The notes under the pieces were generated by a model, which saw nothing but the letters and a program-made list of their open reading frames with translations, searched no databases and was not told the origin of the DNA. Source: Picochlorum sp. 'celeri' (taxonomy: Eukaryota; Chlorophyta; Trebouxiophyceae). Taken from it: a stretch of DNA of 64,000 nt. Location: the NCBI GenBank assembly GCA_010909725.1, contig JAACMV010000014.1, positions 496,001 to 560,000 of the forward strand. The letters are read 5' to 3'. A program made the translations under genes and the position numbers. Positions 63,322 through 64,000 of the stretch are shown piece by piece; position 1 is the first letter of the stretch; each line of letters opens with the position of its first letter.

Positions 63322-64000
63322 ATGGCCACTGCTCTGGAGCGGCACGAGGATGTGTCGCAGCATGAGCATGAAGAGACGGAGCAACAGAATCCAAATATAT
63401 CCGCATATGCTGTGGATTGTTTACAGGTGGGTTGGTTGGAGAGTGTCATTCTTACACGGTTCGACCTGATCCTCGAATGTATGTTCTCTGTAGGAAATGG
63501 GCATTGCTGCTGCGGATATTAAAAAACTAAGGGAAGGAGGATTTCACACGGTAGAGGCTGTGAGTTTTGCATCCAAGAGGGAACTTACGGAAATCAAGGG
63601 GGTCAGCGAGGCCAAGGTGGGCAAGATCAAGGAAGCGGCTGCAAAGTTTGTACCACCTGGGTTTACGACTGCGCATACTATTTTGCAGCAGCGAGGGGCC
63701 ATGGTTCGGATTACGACTGGGTGTGCGTCGTTGAATGGGATATTGGGAGGGGGTCTTGAAACTGGATCCATTACAGAGATTTATGGTGAGTATCGCTGTG
63801 GTAAGACACAGCTGTGCCATACACTGGCTGTGACATGCCAGATACCGGTGAATCAGGGTGGCGGAGAAGGCAAGTGTTTGTTTATTGATACTGAGGGTAC
63901 GTTCCGTCCAGACAGGTTGCTCGAAATAGCGGCACGATATGGAATGGATCAGGAGGAGGTGTTGGAGAATGTGGCATATGCGAGGGCTCATAATACAGAG
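63322..64000 (+). CDS. RAD51: RAD51 recombinase (3' end outside window)
   Basis: Exon 1 (63322-63426, 35 codons) and exon 2 (from 63494) join in phase 0 across a 67-bp intron; the gene runs off the window end. The N-terminal helix-hairpin-helix region ([35 protein letters not shown]) and the linker [12 protein letters not shown] match RAD51. The Walker A box is GEYRCGKTQ at about residues 133-141, where most RAD51 proteins have GEFRTGKTQ or [29 protein letters not shown] follows as expected. RAD51 forms the filament for homologous strand exchange. Confidence 0.95.

Overview
The window is nuclear DNA from a compact eukaryotic genome, most likely a photosynthetic protist of the green lineage. 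Plastid-related genes sit among ordinary nuclear ones: a nucleus-encoded Ccs1/ResB cytochrome c assembly factor, a thylakoid-lumen pentapeptide protein, a Ycf45/SPD1-type plastid ATPase and a chlorophyllase-like hydrolase, plus an MLO-family membrane protein. Introns are few and short (about 60-210 bp, GT..AG). Many stop codons of convergent genes lie within 4-80 bp of each other. No prokaryotic operon, rRNA, tRNA or CRISPR array was seen. Species cannot be named from this sequence. Splice structures were worked out by eye from GT/AG sites, reading frame and family conservation.

Layout. 1-10.3 kb: LTV1 (cut by the window edge), the i-AAA protease YME1/FtsH4, an SLP-type phosphatase, TEX261/Svp26, LARP1 and ribosomal protein eS4. 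10.6-20.2 kb: a large RCC1-UBA-HECT ubiquitin ligase, NC2-beta/Dr1, an SGT1-like co-chaperone, TMEM184/LAZ1, a lumenal pentapeptide protein and a MATE transporter. 20.8-29.4 kb: an ankyrin-repeat protein, an unrecognised acidic-tailed protein, a ubinuclein/Hpc2 protein, a chlorophyllase-like protein and Ccs1. 29.7-38.2 kb: a kinesin-14, the ER GTPase Sey1/RHD3, NOP58 (with at least seven single-base frame disruptions) and ubiquitin-eL40. 39.2-41.4 kb: an unrecognised Q-rich protein.

42-53.6 kb is the striking part. A CobW GTPase carrying an unusual C-terminal WW domain is followed by PIG-T. A 2,626-bp unit (the 3' third of the CobW gene plus all of PIG-T) is present twice in tandem, 43169-45794 and 45795-48420. 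The copies appear identical except for two T-homopolymer lengths. Immediately after copy 2, starting at the very next base, comes a 9-bp direct repeat that brackets an apparently intact ~5.1-kb KDZ-superfamily DNA transposon (spliced transposase plus a convergent 422-aa partner ORF). The duplication breakpoint and the transposon target-site repeat coincide to the base. The duplication also creates a chimeric ORF at its internal junction.

53.7-64 kb: the Ycf45/SPD1 ATPase, an unrecognised secreted or anchored protein, a Gpc1-type acyltransferase, a calmodulin-like protein, two small lineage-specific genes flanked by a duplicated promoter block, an MLO gene with five homopolymer indels, and the 5' part of RAD51. 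The indels confined to NOP58 and MLO look like long-read homopolymer errors or very young pseudogenes and should be checked before either gene is called dead.
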